Positions 63,001 to 64,000 of a stretch of DNA of 64,000 bases are shown here, one piece after another. Within the stretch, counting starts at the first letter, position 1. Each line of letters opens with the position of its first letter. The stretch is from Chaenocephalus aceratus. Lineage: Eukaryota > Chordata > Actinopteri > Perciformes > Channichthyidae. The translations under genes and the position numbers were made by a program. Where the stretch lies: the NCBI GenBank assembly GCA_023974075.1, contig CM043787.1:37041691-37105690 (forward strand). The letters run 5' to 3'. The notes under the pieces were generated by a model. The model was not told the origin of the DNA. It was given only the letters and a program-made list of their open reading frames with translations, and did no database searches.

Positions 63001-64000
63001 CTGTACAGTGATAGTTTATATGGCAAGTGTTGAACTGAATGACTGTAATTTATGAATATAATGACTTTGCAGCAATCAGTTACTATTATGGCATCATAAT
63101 ACTATCCTGTCAATAATCCTGGCAGTACTCCAAGAGGAAACATTGTCTGTGAATTGGGGCCAAAGTCCAAACAATCTATTGTATTACTTTAATTAGGGGA
63201 AGATAGACATGTATAGCATTTCAGGAACAGGCAGTAGTTATAGCGGCTTTATAGTTATACAGCTTGTTTTGTTTTATACAGTATCAAGTGACACTTATCA
63301 GGTTTACAATGAAAAGCATACTGTACAAATAAATTGGTATGAAACTTGGATGGAAAGGATGCATATTTGGCACGAAACTAAAATATATTATAATAATTTG
63401 TTGAAAATATGCAGTTATGCGATTAGTCTCTCGTGTTGACTACAGATATTTGAGATCATATAGAATCCGCACAAAAAATAACTCAAATGGTAAAATGATA
63501 CGGCAGCAAAGTGCATTTAAATGGATTTCTGCATACAACATAAAATATACTAAATATATAATGTATGTCCTATCCAAGAAATCTTCTGAATGAAAAGAGG
63601 GTGGTGGCATGCCATTCTGAGCTTATGTACACTGGCAGTAAATCAATACAGCACAAGATTTAAGATACTGTCCTTATCATGCTTTTATCACATCCTTATC
63701 AAAATATGAGCTCCCACAGCCTCGTGGGTGATCAATGAACATTCCTACTGCTACTGAAACAAACACAAGGGCATCCCGTGCTCTATCCGCTCTTATCTAA
63801 GCAAGTAATCATCCATTATTTCATCAGCGATCAAAATCAAATACTTTCTTTAAATCGGATTCACCTCAGACTTTGGATAGTAAATATTTTCCAAAATAAT
63901 AGTGAGCATTCAGAAAGGTCCACTGTTGCAACGATAGTATACATGTTTGTACTCTATCCAACCCTTTGACACTGTTCTACCAAGAAGCTATCTGTGTCTT
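60042..64000. other. Gene-poor unique DNA at the window edge
   Basis: No gene recognised. It is AT-rich with short chance frames. 60990-61330 is a repeat-free block of the candidate-enhancer type, and a GCGT/GT microsatellite lies at 61453-61515. Confidence 0.5.
61453..61515. repeat. (GCGT)n/(GT)n compound microsatellite
   Basis: About five GCGT units followed by GT and mixed TGCG units. A Cys-Val-Arg-rich frame across it is the repeat translation. Confidence 0.9.

Overview
This window looks like a piece of a teleost fish nuclear genome, probably a percomorph. It carries one recognisable intact protein-coding gene: maf (c-maf), a large-Maf bZIP transcription factor on the minus strand at 10842-11813. 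The coding sequence is uninterrupted and encodes 323 aa. The fish assignment rests on the Maf protein, which is shorter than mammalian c-MAF and lacks its glycine-rich linker. It also rests on the density of CA/GT microsatellites and on fish-type repeats: a tRNA-derived SINE, a Tc1-like relic, hAT-like and TTAA-flanked miniature elements, and LINE-like 3' tails.

Layout. 1-9000 is non-coding, with simple repeats. 9000-10841 is the 3' flank of maf and its probable 3' UTR. 10842-11813 is the maf coding sequence; 11814 to about 12400 is its GC-rich 5' UTR and promoter region, with a CRE palindrome, a CCAAT box and a Maf-site-like palindrome. A GATA microsatellite of about 24 units follows at 12553-12648. 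From there to 64000 I find no convincing further gene. The rest is AT-rich unique DNA broken up by transposon relics: a repeat cluster at 16.7-18.0 kb, a 950-bp TTAA-flanked element at 27.3-28.3 kb, a dense relic zone at 31.7-34.3 kb (GT microsatellite, Tc1-like relic, inverted-repeat element, BED-finger hAT relic), and isolated miniature elements at 45.4, 47.9, 58.3 and 59.8 kb.

This layout, one developmental transcription factor in a long gene-poor stretch, matches what is known for vertebrate MAF, which lies in a gene desert next to WWOX and is controlled by distant non-coding elements. Several repeat-free blocks read like candidate conserved non-coding elements, but this cannot be shown from one sequence. 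Most open reading frames in the window are chance frames, microsatellite translations, or lie inside transposon relics.

No new multi-gene system is evident. The points most worth following up are the maf stop codon embedded in a splice-donor consensus, the Maf-site-like palindrome upstream of maf, a shared core of about 75 bp inside two otherwise different miniature transposons, and several perfect inverted repeats.
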